The notes beneath the pieces are model-generated. The model ran no database searches. It had not been told where the DNA came from and worked only from the letters and a program-made list of their open reading frames with translations. 64,000 nt of DNA from assembly GCF_900129845.1 (NCBI RefSeq), contig NZ_FQXB01000001.1, forward strand, positions 1,178,001 to 1,242,000, written 5' to 3'. A program made the position numbers and the translations under genes. Shown piece by piece: positions 26,598-37,067 of the stretch. The stretch is from Cognatiyoonia sediminum (lineage in GTDB: Bacteria > Pseudomonadota > Alphaproteobacteria > Rhodobacterales > Rhodobacteraceae). Position 1 is the first letter of the stretch; every line of letters begins with the position of its first letter.

Positions 26598-27998
26598 ATG
26601 GCGACCCCTAAACTCTACGCAGGTGCGAAGCTCCGCGAACTTCGCGGTCGTGTGGGTCTGACACAAAAGGATTTCGCAGCGAAATTGTCGGTGTCACTGC
26701 CCTACCTCAATCAGATGGAAAACAACAACAGGCCAATCAGCACGGCCGTGTTGCTAGGGCTGGCGCAAGAGTTTGGGTTTGACGTGACCGAGCTTCAAGC
26801 CGGAGATGAGGCGCGCTTAATTGGAGACATGAAAGAAGCGCTGGCCGACCCCGCATTTGCCGGGCCGACACCGGCCTTAGCCGATTTGCGCCTCGTGGCC
26901 TCGAACGCACCCGCGTTGGCGCGTGCTTTCTTGGATTTGCACACTGCCTATCGCCAAACCCATGAACGGCTCGCCTCATTGGATGAGGCTTTGGGGCGCG
27001 AGGATGCGCGACTAAAGCCGTCGCCGTGGGAAGAAGTTCGCGACTTTTTCCACTATTGCGACAACTATATCGACGCCGTTGATCGCGCAGCGGAACGATT
27101 TGCGACCTCTCTACCCGACGGCCAATCGCTAGAGGACGCGGCAACCGAGACGCTAGAAGCCAAGGGTATCGAGGTCGTCGATGCTGAAGACGACAAAATC
27201 CGCCATTACGATCCAGCTACTAAGACACTGTCGCTATCACGTTTTGCCGCGTCCGAAACACGCAGCTTTCAATTGTTGCTCCAAACAGCCCTCCTCACCC
27301 AAGATGCGCTTCTTGAAGCGACGCTCGATCTCGCGCGTTTCCAATCCGAAGAGTCGCGGGAGATCGCCAAAATTGGCTTGGCCAATTACTACGCAGGCGC
27401 CGCTTTGATGCCCTATGGTCGGTTCCTAGATGCCGCCACCAAGACGCGACACGATCTGGAGATACTATCGACCCAATTTGGCGCATCATTGGAGCAAGTG
27501 GCCCACCGCCTTTCAACAATGCAGCGCCCCGGCGCTAAGGGCATTCCGTTCTTCTTTGTGCGCGTCGATCAAGCAGGCACGATCACCAAGCGCCACTCCG
27601 CCACGACGTTGCAGTTTGCCCGTTTTGGCGGGGCCTGCCCGCTTTGGAACGTGCACCGTGCGTTTGAATTGCCCGGCCAGTTCTTGCGCCAGTTGGCGGA
27701 GACGCCGGATGGGGTGCGTTATTTCTGCCTTGCCCGAGATGTAAGCAAATCCGGTGGCGCTTGGGGGGCACCCATTCGTCGCTACGCCATCGGCCTAGGG
27801 TGCGAAGTTAAACACGCATCTGCTCTTGTCTACGCCGATCACATGCAGCTGAAGAATGCCGAAGCTTTTGAAGCCATTGGCATTTCTTGCCGCATATGTG
27901 AACGCAAGTCTTGTCACCAACGATCCGTTCCACCGCTGGAACGGCAGTTGAAGGTCGATCTGAACCTTCGTGACGTGCTGCCGTATCAGGTGGAATAG
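26598..27998 (+). CDS. pccR: Short-chain fatty acyl-CoA regulator (ScfR family, PccR-like)
   Basis: The 466-residue protein has an N-terminal XRE helix-turn-helix (about 9-65, LRELRGRVGLTQKDFAAKLS), a long central region of the ImmA/IrrE type and a C-terminal domain with Cys431, Cys434 and Cys439 (CRICERKSC). This is the ScfR layout (PccR, RamB and relatives), which senses acyl-CoA and controls short-chain acid use. The pccB neighbourhood and the TTTGCAAA operators favour the propionate branch, PccR. It converges with betA, 4 bp apart. Confidence 0.88.
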   Translation: MATPKLYAGAKLRELRGRVGLTQKDFAAKLSVSLPYLNQMENNNRPISTAVLLGLAQEFGFDVTELQAGDEARLIGDMKEALADPAFAGPTPALADLRLVASNAPALARAFLDLHTAYRQTHERLASLDEALGREDARLKPSPWEEVRDFFHYCDNYIDAVDRAAERFATSLPDGQSLEDAATETLEAKGIEVVDAEDDKIRHYDPATKTLSLSRFAASETRSFQLLLQTALLTQDALLEATLDLARFQSEESREIAKIGLANYYAGAALMPYGRFLDAATKTRHDLEILSTQFGASLEQVAHRLSTMQRPGAKGIPFFFVRVDQAGTITKRHSATTLQFARFGGACPLWNVHRAFELPGQFLRQLAETPDGVRYFCLARDVSKSGGAWGAPIRRYAIGLGCEVKHASALVYADHMQLKNAEAFEAIGISCRICERKSCHQRSVPPLERQLKVDLNLRDVLPYQVE

Positions 27999-28002
27999 CG
28001 GG

Positions 28003-29661
28003 CTAGCGCTGCGCTGTTTGCCAATTCGGGTGCACCCAAGGCACGTCATTGGCCGGCGACAACGGTGCCTTTCCAAGAATATGATCAGCTGCCTTTTCCC
28101 CCGTCATGATCGACGGTGCGTTCAGATTACCGTTGGTGATCCGTGGGAAGACCGAACTGTCGGCAAGACGAAGCCCGTCAACTCCAATGACCCGCATCTC
28201 CTGATCGACAACCGCCATAGGGTCGTCTCTGCGGCCGATTTTGCAGGTGCCACAGGGGTGATAAGCGCTTTCGACATGTTCGCGGATAAAGTCGTTGAGT
28301 TCATCGTCCGTTTGCGCGTCATCACCGGGTTGAATTTCATGCCCCCGGTAGGGCTCAAACGCCTCTTGTGCAAAGATTTCGCGGGTTAGGCGAATACAGG
28401 TGCGGAAGTCCTCCCAATCGCTTTCTTCAGACATGTAGTTGAACAAGATTTTCGGATCATCTTTCGGATCAGCAGAGCGCAATGTAACGGACCCACGCGA
28501 CTCTGACCGCATGGGTCCAACATGCGCCTGATATCCATGTCCTTCTGCAGCTACTTTGCCATCATACCTCACCGCCATTGGGAGAAAATGAAACTGGATG
28601 TCAGGGTATTCCACACCGGCCTTGGATCGAATGAAGCCCGCGCTTTCGAACTGGTTCGATGCACCGAGGCCGGCTTTAGTGAAAAGCCACTGCGCGCCGA
28701 TCATAGCTTTGCTGAACAGGTTCCAATGTTTGGCGAGCGACACTGGCTGCGTTGCGGCCTGCTGGATGTAAAGTTCGAGGTGGTCTTGCAGGTTTTGCCC
28801 GACGCCAGGGCGATCCGCGCGGACCTCGATCCCATGCTCGGCAAGATGCGCCGCAGGCCCGATGCCGGACAGCATCAGGATTTTCGGCGAGTTCAGAGAC
28901 GACGCAGAAAGGATAACCTCTTCACGTGCCGCGATGACCTCGATTTGGCCGCCCTTCTCAACTTCGACGCCACAGGCACGGCCGTCTTTGAACACGATCT
29001 TACGAGCCAAAGCGCGGACCAGCGTGCAGTTTTGACGCTTTAACGCTGGTTTCAAGTAAGCGTTTGCTGCTGACCAACGACGCCCTTTGTAGATGGTCGC
29101 ATCGAACGGACCGAACCCTTCTTGTTGATGGCCGTTATAGTCGCCCGTGACATCATATCCCGCCTGTTTGCCCGCTTCGACGAATGCCTTTGTCAGAGGG
29201 TTGGTGCGAGGTCCGCGGGAGACGTGAAGCGGACCGTCGGTGCCGCGCCATGCAGGATCGCCGCCGTGGCCACCGCTGTCCCAGTTTTCCATGCGTTTGA
29301 AGTAGGGTAGCACATCGGCATAACCCCATCCATCCGCGCCACTTTCGGCCCAGTGATCGAAATCAAGCGCATGGCCACGGACATAGATCATACCATTGAT
29401 AGAGCTTGATCCGCCGATCACCTTGCCGCGTGGAGTGACTAATCGGCGTCCTCCTAGATGCGGTTCGGGTTCAGTTTTGAGGCCCCAATCGTAATGCGAC
29501 ATATTCATTGGGTATGATAGAGCTGCTGGCATCTGAATAAACGGGCCCGCATCGGTCCCGCCATATTCGATGACAAGAACGTCTTTGCCCGCTTCGGCCA
29601 GACGATAGGCTATCGCGCAGCCTGCGCTGCCGGCCCCTACAACCACATAGTCAGCTTGCAT
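28003..29661 (-). CDS. betA: Choline dehydrogenase
   Basis: BetA oxidises choline to betaine aldehyde, and can go further to betaine, using FAD at the membrane. The 552-residue protein is a GMC oxidoreductase: FAD motif [18 protein letters not shown] at 5-22, [14 protein letters not shown] near 82-95, and the C-terminal [12 protein letters not shown] with the catalytic His. It begins inside the end of the small membrane protein gene (11 bp overlap), last in the betICB-x-A operon. Confidence 0.95.
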   Translation of the reverse strand: MQADYVVVGAGSAGCAIAYRLAEAGKDVLVIEYGGTDAGPFIQMPAALSYPMNMSHYDWGLKTEPEPHLGGRRLVTPRGKVIGGSSSINGMIYVRGHALDFDHWAESGADGWGYADVLPYFKRMENWDSGGHGGDPAWRGTDGPLHVSRGPRTNPLTKAFVEAGKQAGYDVTGDYNGHQQEGFGPFDATIYKGRRWSAANAYLKPALKRQNCTLVRALARKIVFKDGRACGVEVEKGGQIEVIAAREEVILSASSLNSPKILMLSGIGPAAHLAEHGIEVRADRPGVGQNLQDHLELYIQQAATQPVSLAKHWNLFSKAMIGAQWLFTKAGLGASNQFESAGFIRSKAGVEYPDIQFHFLPMAVRYDGKVAAEGHGYQAHVGPMRSESRGSVTLRSADPKDDPKILFNYMSEESDWEDFRTCIRLTREIFAQEAFEPYRGHEIQPGDDAQTDDELNDFIREHVESAYHPCGTCKIGRRDDPMAVVDQEMRVIGVDGLRLADSSVFPRITNGNLNAPSIMTGEKAADHILGKAPLSPANDVPWVHPNWQTAQR

Positions 29662-29878
29662 TCAGATATCCGCCAACAAGAGAAATGAATGCGCCGACAT
29701 GAACGACCATTATCGCCCTGTCCTTCCACATCACACCGACAGCAAACCAAAGGATGATCCCAATTACGAAGGCATAGATGTTCCAAGGCGTGTAGTTCAG
29801 ACCGGTTAGACCGTAGCCAATGAGTTGGACCATAGTCGCAACCCATTTAACTGCATCTACACGATTTATTGCCTCCAT
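29651..29878 (-). CDS. Small membrane protein of the bet operon (DUF6552-like)
   Basis: A 75-residue protein with two or three hydrophobic segments (about 11-30, 34-50 and 56-73) and no cleavable signal. I recall similar proteins in Rhodobacteraceae bet operons listed as DUF6552, though this label is from memory. It shares one base with the betB stop and 11 bp with betA, so it is translated with both. It could help place BetA at the membrane, but that is a guess. Confidence 0.72.
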   Translation of the reverse strand: MEAINRVDAVKWVATMVQLIGYGLTGLNYTPWNIYAFVIGIILWFAVGVMWKDRAIMVVHVGAFISLVGGYLNAS

Positions 29879-31335
29879 CAGAACGGCGCCTCGACATCGT
29901 TCATCGACACATAAACCGTCTTCATTTCGGAGTAGTGGTTGATCGCCAGCTTCGAATTCTCGCGTCCGACGCCCGACATTTTGGAGCCACCAAATGGTGC
30001 TTCGACGGGAGCAAGGTTGTGTGTGTTGATGTAGCAGGTGCCTGCCTCAAACGCCGCTGAGACGCGGTGCGCGCGGGTGAGGTCATTTGTGAAGACAGAG
30101 GCCGCGAGACCAAACTCGGTGTCGTTCGCGCGGCGGATTGCTTCTTCTTCCGTATCGAAATCGAGGACAGAGAGGACGGGGCCAAAAATCTCTTCCCGCG
30201 CGATTGTCATATCGTCGGTGACGTCGGCAAAGACTGTTGGTTCGATGAAGAAACCCTCTTTCTCGGGCGTTCCGCCACCGTGCACAAGGCGTGCGCCTTC
30301 GGCTTTACCTTTTTCGATGTAACCCTGAACTATGCTGCGTTGATTTTCGCTGACCATCGGGCCGAAGTTGGTATCTGGGTCTTGCGGATCGCCCATGTTC
30401 ACACCGGATGCTAGGCGTTCTGACATGCGATTGAGGAAAGCCTCTTTGATGCCTTTCTGAACGAAGACGCGGGTACCGTTAGAGCAGACCTGACCGGTGG
30501 AATAGAAATTGCCCAGTACGGCGCCAGAGACGGCATTTTCGAGATCAGCGTCATCGAAGATAATGATCGGGGATTTGCCACCAAGCTCCATCGTCACGTG
30601 TCGCAGGCCTTCTGCGGCTGACGCGTAAACCTTTTTACCTGTTGGAACGGAACCGGTCAGAGAGACCTTTGCCACACGTGGATCAGTGATCAACGATGCA
30701 CCCACGTTCCCGAGCCCTTGCACCACGTTGTAGACGCCAGCCGGAGCGCCTGCTTCGTACAGAATTTCAGCCACTTTCAATGCGCAGAGCGGTGTTGTTT
30801 CGGACGGCTTAAAGATCATCGTATTGCCGCAGGCAAGCGCAGGTGCGCCTTTCCAGCTTGCTATCTGAGTGGGGTAGTTCCATGCGCCGATCCCAACGCA
30901 GAGGCCCAGCGCTTCGCGGCGGGTGTAGACAAAGTCACCGCCAGCCAGCGGAATATGTTCACCTGTCAGCGCGCCTGCCAGACCGCCGAAATATTCAAAC
31001 GCATCCGCACCAGAGGTCGCATCCGCAACGCTGGTTTCCTGATAGGGTTTGCCAGTGTCATAGGTTTCCAACACCGACAGATCGTGGTTGCGGTCGCGCA
31101 TGATATCCGCTGCACGGCGCAGGATTCGGCCGCGTTCAACACCGCTCCTTGCGGCCCAGTCGGCTTGCGCGGCTTTTGCGGCGGCAATGGCCTGTTCGAT
31201 AATCGCCGGAGTGGCTGAGTGGACTTTGGCGACCACTTCACCTGTGTAAGGATAGACGACGTCAATGAAGTGGCCTGCAGTGTCCTCGACATATGCGCCG
31301 TTGATGAAATGGCTTGCGGTCGGTTGTATTTGCAT
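29878..31335 (-). CDS. betB: Betaine aldehyde dehydrogenase
   Basis: BetB oxidises betaine aldehyde to glycine betaine with NAD(P)+. The start at 31335 ([20 protein letters not shown]) gives 485 residues, the family length, and has GGAGG 7 bases upstream; the frame runs on upstream into betC without sense. The catalytic elements are [13 protein letters not shown] (general base Glu) and [17 protein letters not shown] (nucleophile Cys). The gap of 40 bp from betC contains only the leader. Confidence 0.96.
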   Translation of the reverse strand: MQIQPTASHFINGAYVEDTAGHFIDVVYPYTGEVVAKVHSATPAIIEQAIAAAKAAQADWAARSGVERGRILRRAADIMRDRNHDLSVLETYDTGKPYQETSVADATSGADAFEYFGGLAGALTGEHIPLAGGDFVYTRREALGLCVGIGAWNYPTQIASWKGAPALACGNTMIFKPSETTPLCALKVAEILYEAGAPAGVYNVVQGLGNVGASLITDPRVAKVSLTGSVPTGKKVYASAAEGLRHVTMELGGKSPIIIFDDADLENAVSGAVLGNFYSTGQVCSNGTRVFVQKGIKEAFLNRMSERLASGVNMGDPQDPDTNFGPMVSENQRSIVQGYIEKGKAEGARLVHGGGTPEKEGFFIEPTVFADVTDDMTIAREEIFGPVLSVLDFDTEEEAIRRANDTEFGLAASVFTNDLTRAHRVSAAFEAGTCYINTHNLAPVEAPFGGSKMSGVGRENSKLAINHYSEMKTVYVSMNDVEAPF

Positions 31336-31375
31336 TTTCTTGCCTCCAGCAGAGGTAGTTAGGCTCAAAAGACGA

Positions 31376-32884
31376 TCACTCGCCTCTTGGGAACCGCTGG
31401 TTTTCTTCGAGGACGTTGAGGTCCATGTGATTGCGCATGTAGCGTTCGGATGCCTTTTGCAGCGGCTGGTAGTCCCATGGAAAATAGGAGCCATTGCGCA
31501 GCGCTTCGTAGACGACCCAGCGTCCGGCTTGGGAATGGCGGACAGCGGCATCGAATTGGTCGAGGTTCCAACGGGCTTCGGCTTTGGCCTTTAGGGTGTT
31601 ACGGGTGCCTTGGTGTTCGGGCTCTTCGGCCAAGTTAGAAAGCTCGTTCGGGTCCGCTTCCATATCGTAGAGCTGATCTGGATCGAGCGCGCACATATTG
31701 AATTTCCACTTGCCATAGCGCAGCGAAACGAGCGGCGCGTAGGAGGCCTCAGCGGCGTATTCCATCGCAACGGGCGTGTCGCGTGATCCGCCTTGGCCGA
31801 GAGGTACGATACTTTCGCCATCGGTCCATGGCATGACTTCGGACATGTCGATACCGGCCAGATCACACAAGGTCGGGCAGACGTCGATATTGCTGACCGG
31901 TGTTTCGACGAGGCCCGGTTCCATATCCGGTGCACAGATCATCATCGGCACACGCGCCGAGCCTTCGTAGAAGGACATTTTGAACCAGAGGCCGCGATCG
32001 CCCAGCATATCGCCATGGTCTGAGACGAAGAGGATTGTGGCCTCTTGTCGTGTGGCCTTGAGGGTGTTGAGGAGTTCGCCGACCTTGTCGTCGAGATAGG
32101 TGATGTTGGCGAAATAGGCTTGGCGTGCACGGCGAATTTGTTCTTCACTGATCTCGAAATTCTCGTGGTCGTTGGCGTCCAAGATCCGTTTGGAATGTGC
32201 GTCCTGATCCTCATATGGGATCGGGCCGACGGCGGGCATCAGATGCTCGCAATCTTCATAGAGGTCCCAGTATTTCTTACGCGCCACGTAAGGGTCATGC
32301 GGGTGGGTGAAGCTGACGGTGAGGCACCATGGGCGCTCATCATGGCCGCGCGACAGGTCATAGAGTTTGCGAGTCGCGTGGTAGGCGACCTCATCGTCGT
32401 ATTCCATTTGGTTGGTGATTTCCGCCACACCCGCGCCGGTGACGGAGCCCATGTTGTGATACCACCAATCAATGCGCTCGCCGGGTTTGCGGTAGTCCGG
32501 TGTCCAGCCGAAATCTGGGGGGTAGATGTCGGTTGTCAGGCGTTCTTCGTAGCCATGCAACTGGTCAGGACCGACGAAGTGCATCTTGCCGGAGAGGCAG
32601 GTTTGATAGCCTGCCCGGCGGAGGTGGTGGGCGTAGGTTGGAATCGAGGACGCGAATTCGGCGGCGTTGTCATAGACACCGGTGCGGCTTGGTAGTTGGC
32701 CGGACATAAAGGAAGCGCGGCCAGGTGCACAGAGGGGAGAGGCCGTGTAGCAATTTTTGAACCGCGTGGATTCCTCGGCCAGCGCTTTCAAGTTAGGCGC
32801 GTGGAGCCACTCAGCGGGTCCGTCAGGAAACAGGGTTCCGTTCAACTGGTCGACCATGATGATCAAAATATTGGGTTTGCTCAT
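31376..32884 (-). CDS. betC: Choline-sulfatase
   Basis: BetC splits choline-O-sulfate to choline and sulfate, feeding BetA. The 502-residue alkaline-phosphatase-fold sulfatase has the metal site IMVDQLN near 9-15, the formylglycine signature LCAPGR at 51-56 with Cys52 the residue to be modified, LSGKMHFVG and the second metal site [10 protein letters not shown]. The modifying enzyme is not in the window. No signal peptide is seen, so it acts in the cytoplasm. Its start overlaps betI by 4 bp. Confidence 0.95.
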   Translation of the reverse strand: MSKPNILIIMVDQLNGTLFPDGPAEWLHAPNLKALAEESTRFKNCYTASPLCAPGRASFMSGQLPSRTGVYDNAAEFASSIPTYAHHLRRAGYQTCLSGKMHFVGPDQLHGYEERLTTDIYPPDFGWTPDYRKPGERIDWWYHNMGSVTGAGVAEITNQMEYDDEVAYHATRKLYDLSRGHDERPWCLTVSFTHPHDPYVARKKYWDLYEDCEHLMPAVGPIPYEDQDAHSKRILDANDHENFEISEEQIRRARQAYFANITYLDDKVGELLNTLKATRQEATILFVSDHGDMLGDRGLWFKMSFYEGSARVPMMICAPDMEPGLVETPVSNIDVCPTLCDLAGIDMSEVMPWTDGESIVPLGQGGSRDTPVAMEYAAEASYAPLVSLRYGKWKFNMCALDPDQLYDMEADPNELSNLAEEPEHQGTRNTLKAKAEARWNLDQFDAAVRHSQAGRWVVYEALRNGSYFPWDYQPLQKASERYMRNHMDLNVLEENQRFPRGE

Positions 32885-33450
32885 CGGGCGTCTCCCGTGA
32901 GTTGGGCGAGCATGGCGAGAGCTTTTGCCTCGGCATTTTCATCGGGTGTTGTGAGGGCGACGCGAATGTAAAGGCCATCTATCAGCGCAGCCAAAAGCTC
33001 TGCGCCGATTTCTGGCTCCGCCACCCGTCCGCGTAAGGCTTGGATGAGGTTCGACCGCAAACGGCGTTGATAAAGCGTTAGCAATCGCAACGCTTCCGCG
33101 TTGGTTTGCGCTTGACCATAAAAGGTCATCCAAGCGCTTACAGCGGACGGGTCAAAGCAGGAATCAGCAAAATTGGCACGGATGATCGCCTCGGCCCGCT
33201 GATCATGGCTGGTCGTCTTTGCGAGCTCTTTGCGCACTTCAGCACTGTAGTCGCGCAGAATCTGTCGCATAGCCGCAAGGAAGATTTGATCCTTGCCGCC
33301 AAAATAGTGGTGGGCAAGCGCGGAGGACATCCCTGCCCGTTTGGCGATTTGGCTGACTGTCACATCCAGGGATCCGGTTTCGCCAATAGTCGCAATCGTC
33401 GCCTCGACGAGTGCGGCGCGACGAATAGGTTCCATTCCGACTTTGGGCAT
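32881..33450 (-). CDS. betI: BetI, TetR-family repressor of the bet operon
   Basis: The 189-residue protein starts MPKVGMEPIRRAALVEATI; the codon before it is GTG and could also start. The HTH at about 26-46 (VTVSQIAKRAGMSSALAHHYF) and the SSALAHHYFGGKDQIFLAAM stretch are typical of BetI, which leaves DNA when choline is bound. First gene of betI-betC-betB-x-betA, with a perfect palindrome just upstream. Confidence 0.93.
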   Translation of the reverse strand: MPKVGMEPIRRAALVEATIATIGETGSLDVTVSQIAKRAGMSSALAHHYFGGKDQIFLAAMRQILRDYSAEVRKELAKTTSHDQRAEAIIRANFADSCFDPSAVSAWMTFYGQAQTNAEALRLLTLYQRRLRSNLIQALRGRVAEPEIGAELLAALIDGLYIRVALTTPDENAEAKALAMLAQLTGDAR

Positions 33451-33491
33451 CACTATTCCTCAGATCAGATCTAACCAAAGTTGTAATTTAT

Positions 33492-33519
33492 TTTTTATTG
33501 ACCAGTCAATCAATAAAAA
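33492..33519. promoter_or_regulatory. Nested palindromic operator before betI
   Basis: TTTTTATTGA (33492-33501) and TCAATAAAAA (33510-33519) are exact complements around 8 bases. Inside is a second perfect dyad, TTGAC-CA-GTCAA (33498-33509), whose centre is shifted by 2 bases. The position and TetR-type size suggest that BetI binds here and autoregulates the operon. Confidence 0.75.
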
Positions 33520-34401
33520 TCAAATTGCTGCCTCCCGACGTCTCGCGACGGCTTCACGCCATGTGATAAAGCTCACCGCGGCCATAATGATCGTGCCGCC
33601 TAAGATCACCCAGCCGTCGAATCCTTCATCGAAAACCAGTGCGCCCAACAGGACGGCCCAGACCAGTTGAAGGAAGGTAACGGGTTGCGTGACAGTGAGG
33701 GGTGCGGCGGCAAAAGCGAGTGTCATGGTGTAGTGACCCGCCGTTGCGAAGCAGGCGACTAGAAAAAGCCAGCCAATGTTTTCCCAACTCACCGGAACCC
33801 AGACAGCAAAGGCAAAGGGCGCGAGGAAAATGGTCACTGTGATTGAGAGCATCCCTACCACAACGGCTGGAGCGACCTCATCCGCCAGCTGCTTGGCCAT
33901 CAGATAACCTGCCGCGAACCCTATAGCGGTGAAAATCATCGCGATATGACCGGGGGAGATTTCGCGGAGTCCGGGGCGTAGGATGATAAGCGCCCCGATC
34001 AAGGCGACAACGACCGCGGCCAGCCTGCGAGGTGGGAGCTTTTCACCCAGAAACAAGGCCGCGCCAATGCTGACATAAATAGGCGAGAGGTAGTTCATCG
34101 CAGTCACATCGGCGATGGGGATGTGGGCCATGGCAAAGAACCACAAGATGACGGCAAGTGTATGGGCAAAGCCGCGTGCTGAGAACAACAAGACTTGTCG
34201 TTTGGTGAGACGTGCCGCGAGGATCGGTCGGATCATCGGGATCAGAAAGACTAACCCTAAGATGTAGCGTAGGAATGCGCCCTGAGCGGCGGGAACCTCA
34301 TCACCGATGTATTTCACAATGGCCGTCACGCAGACGAACATGATGCCGGTAAAGGCCATCCAGAAAATACCGACGATGGGGCGTGAAGGCGCATCTGACA
34401 T
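33520..34401 (-). CDS. DMT-family (EamA) transporter
   Basis: A 293-residue inner-membrane protein with ten predicted helices and two EamA repeats. It has the FVCVTAIVKYIGDEVPAAQGAFLRY start, the first-repeat end MNYLSPIYVSIGAALFLGEKLPPRR and second-repeat QPVTFLQLVWAVLLGALVFDE. The substrate is unknown; family members move amino acids, nucleotides or drugs. It ends just upstream of the bet operator on the same strand, but the operator makes it a separate unit. Confidence 0.88.
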   Translation of the reverse strand: MSDAPSRPIVGIFWMAFTGIMFVCVTAIVKYIGDEVPAAQGAFLRYILGLVFLIPMIRPILAARLTKRQVLLFSARGFAHTLAVILWFFAMAHIPIADVTAMNYLSPIYVSIGAALFLGEKLPPRRLAAVVVALIGALIILRPGLREISPGHIAMIFTAIGFAAGYLMAKQLADEVAPAVVVGMLSITVTIFLAPFAFAVWVPVSWENIGWLFLVACFATAGHYTMTLAFAAAPLTVTQPVTFLQLVWAVLLGALVFDEGFDGWVILGGTIIMAAVSFITWREAVARRREAAI

Positions 34402-34447
34402 GCGCCCACACTCTGCCTATTGTCACGGGTTCACAACCCGCGAAATG

Positions 34448-35197
34448 CTATTGATTTCCGAAGGCTTCCATCACGTTGTCAGAGGCTTCGAAGTTGGTTG
34501 TGACGGTTTGAACGTCATCATCTTCTTCGAGCGTATCGACCAGTTTCATCAGCTTGGTCAGACCTTCAAGGTCCAACTCTGTTGTCGTGGTCGGTTGCCA
34601 GATCAGCTTGGTGCTTTCGCTTTCGCCCAAATCTGATTCCAACGCATTGGAGACTTCATGCAGATCGGTGTCGGCACAGATGATGACGTGGGTTTCTTCG
34701 TCGGATTGGGCATCCTCGGCACCAGCCTCAATCGCGGCCATCATCACGGTGTCTTCGTCACCAACAGAGCCGGGGTAGATGATTTGCCCCTTGCGTTCAA
34801 ACATGAAGCCAACAGACCCTGTTTCGCCCAAATTGCCGCCGTTCTTTGAAAAGGTGGACCGCACGGTCGAAGCGGTGCGGTTTTTGTTGTCGGTCATGGT
34901 TTCGACGATCACGGCAACACCATTGGGACCATAGCCCTCATAGCGGATTTCATCGTAGTTTTCCGCATCACCGCCTTGCGATTTCTTGATCGCGCGGTCG
35001 ATGACGTCTTTCGGGACGGAATTGGAACGGGCTTCTTTAACAGCCAAACGCAGGCGTGGGTTCTTCTCTGGATCAGGGTCGCCCATTTTGGCCGCCACAG
35101 TGATCTCTTTTGCGAGCTTAGAGAACAGTTTAGAACGCAGTTTGTCCTGACGTCCTTTGCGGTGTTGGATGTTTGCCCATTTGGAGTGGCCGGCCAT
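34448..35197 (-). CDS. yebC: YebC/PmpR family protein
   Basis: The 249-residue protein begins [20 protein letters not shown] and has the three-domain YebC layout, with [21 protein letters not shown] in the middle. YebC-type proteins were long treated as DNA-binding regulators; recent work on one branch links them to the ribosome and translation of proline-rich sequence (recalled). It is cytoplasmic. A 6-bp CGGGTT/AACCCG hairpin at 34426-34440 follows it. Confidence 0.95.
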   Translation of the reverse strand: MAGHSKWANIQHRKGRQDKLRSKLFSKLAKEITVAAKMGDPDPEKNPRLRLAVKEARSNSVPKDVIDRAIKKSQGGDAENYDEIRYEGYGPNGVAVIVETMTDNKNRTASTVRSTFSKNGGNLGETGSVGFMFERKGQIIYPGSVGDEDTVMMAAIEAGAEDAQSDEETHVIICADTDLHEVSNALESDLGESESTKLIWQPTTTTELDLEGLTKLMKLVDTLEEDDDVQTVTTNFEASDNVMEAFGNQ

Positions 35198-35282
35198 CGG
35201 TACCCTCTTTTCATCATTCCGAGTTTGTCACTCTATAAGGCACCCTTGGGCCAAGCTGCAAGCGGGCCCTTCGGGGAGAACT

Positions 35283-37061
35283 TTAGAGTGGCCAGATGTA
35301 TGGGATCACGAAGGAGACGATGGGCGCTAGAGAGAGATTGAGAGGGATGCCTACCTTGAGGAAATCTGCGAATTTATAGCCGCCGGGGCCATAGACAAGC
35401 GTGTTGGTCTGATAGCCGATCGGTGTAGCGAAGCTGGCACTGGCCGCGATCATCACGGCAACGACGAGCGGTCGCGGATCGACGCCCAGCGTTGCGGCCA
35501 AACCAATAGCGATTGGCGTCATGACCACTGCGACAGCGTTGTTGCTGACCAGTTCGGTCAGAATTGAAGACAGAAGGTACACTGCAAGGATCACAAAGAA
35601 GCCCGGCAAAACCTGCATAACCGGCGAGAGGGTGTCAGCGATTAAGAGAACAGCACCTGAAGACTGTAAAGCACTCCCGACGCAGAGCATCGCGAAAATT
35701 AGCGCCATCAGTTGGCCATCGACGAACCCGAAAGCCTCTTCGGCGTCGATACATTTTGTTGCGAGCACAATCGTAACGCCAACCATCGCCAAAAGCAGGA
35801 TCGGTGCGACGTTAAGTGCCGCGAGGAGAACAACACCAAGAAGAACGCCGATGGCGATGGGAGCATGGCCACGGCGGTAAGCACGTTCAGACGGGAGGGA
35901 CACGTCGCCCAGATTCATTTCCCGCGTTAAGCGCTGGATATCTTCCGTGGCACCTTCAAGTAGGAGCGTATCACCCACGCGGATAACAACATCATCAAGC
36001 TGAGACAGGTTCGTGTCTCGGCGATGGACAGCCAGTGGATAGACCGCGAAACGCCGACGCAACCGCATGGAGCCGAGGGTTCGCCCGACCATACGGCAAT
36101 TCGGTGTGATCAAGGCCTCAACCGTCGTGGTTTCCACCGCGGACACTTGATCGATCCGGCGGAGGTCTTTGTTTGTTTGCAGCGACAGCAATTCCGTCAT
36201 CGCGGTGCGCAACACAACTTTGTCACCGGCCTGTAAAACGACATCCTTAAGATTGCGCCGCAAAGACGCATCTCCACGGATCACATCAATCAATCGGACG
36301 CCGTCACGTTTGAACAGTTTTACGTCGAGCACTTCGCGCCCAATGAGATTGCTGTCGCGAGTAATGATTGCCTCGGAAAAGAACTTCATTCTGGATTTGT
36401 CTGAAAGCAAACCCGCCATTGACGTCCGTTCCGGTAGTAGGCGCGAACCGATGAAGTAGAGATAGAAGAACGTCCATAGGACTACGACGACGCCAACCGG
36501 AAGGATTTCCAAAATCCCGAAGGGTTCAAGCCCCTGCCCTCTCGCCACACCGTCAACTAGAAGGTTTGTCGACGTTCCTAGCAGGGTCATCGTCCCTCCG
36601 ACAATTGCGGCATAGCTAAGCGGAATGAGCAGTTTCGAGGCGGATGTTCCCAGCGTTTTTGCCAGCTGCACAAATACGGGGATCATGACCACAACCAACG
36701 GCGTGTTGTTCATGATACCGGATGCGAGAGCCACAAACACCAGAGCCCCACCGATCGCACGAGCAGGGTTTTGCTGGGCCTGTCGTTCGGCAGTTTGAGT
36801 GAGGGTGGTCAACGCACCAGTACGTACCAAGGCCCCTACGATGATAAACATGGCGGCAATGGTCCAAGGTGCTGGGTTCGCGAAAACAGCCAATGCATCC
36901 TCGTAAGGAAGCACGCCAGTGATCAACAAGATCGACGCCCCGATCATCGCGACCACCTCGGTCGGAAAAACCTCTTTGAGGAAAAGCGCGAACATCACCA
37001 GTACGACGACAAGCGTCAGCACCGCACTTTGGGTCGATGACAAGGTGAATAGCTCGAACAT
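35283..37061 (-). CDS. SLC13-family permease with two RCK-C (TrkA-C) domains
   Basis: The 592-residue inner-membrane protein has N-terminal helices 1-200, two soluble TrkA-C domains at about 210-385 (DGVRLIDVIRGDASLRRNLKDVVLQAGDKVVL, then a second with VRVGDTLLLEG-like IRVGDTLLLEGA) and C-terminal helices. NNTPLVVVMIP and LLGTSTNLLVDG are the Na+/dicarboxylate- or sulfate-type hairpin motifs. Anion import is likely; which anion is not shown. It begins 6 bp after a DMT gene, in one operon. Confidence 0.88.
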   Translation of the reverse strand: MFELFTLSSTQSAVLTLVVVLVMFALFLKEVFPTEVVAMIGASILLITGVLPYEDALAVFANPAPWTIAAMFIIVGALVRTGALTTLTQTAERQAQQNPARAIGGALVFVALASGIMNNTPLVVVMIPVFVQLAKTLGTSASKLLIPLSYAAIVGGTMTLLGTSTNLLVDGVARGQGLEPFGILEILPVGVVVVLWTFFYLYFIGSRLLPERTSMAGLLSDKSRMKFFSEAIITRDSNLIGREVLDVKLFKRDGVRLIDVIRGDASLRRNLKDVVLQAGDKVVLRTAMTELLSLQTNKDLRRIDQVSAVETTTVEALITPNCRMVGRTLGSMRLRRRFAVYPLAVHRRDTNLSQLDDVVIRVGDTLLLEGATEDIQRLTREMNLGDVSLPSERAYRRGHAPIAIGVLLGVVLLAALNVAPILLLAMVGVTIVLATKCIDAEEAFGFVDGQLMALIFAMLCVGSALQSSGAVLLIADTLSPVMQVLPGFFVILAVYLLSSILTELVSNNAVAVVMTPIAIGLAATLGVDPRPLVVAVMIAASASFATPIGYQTNTLVYGPGGYKFADFLKVGIPLNLSLAPIVSFVIPYIWPL

Positions 37062-37067
37062 ATCTTT

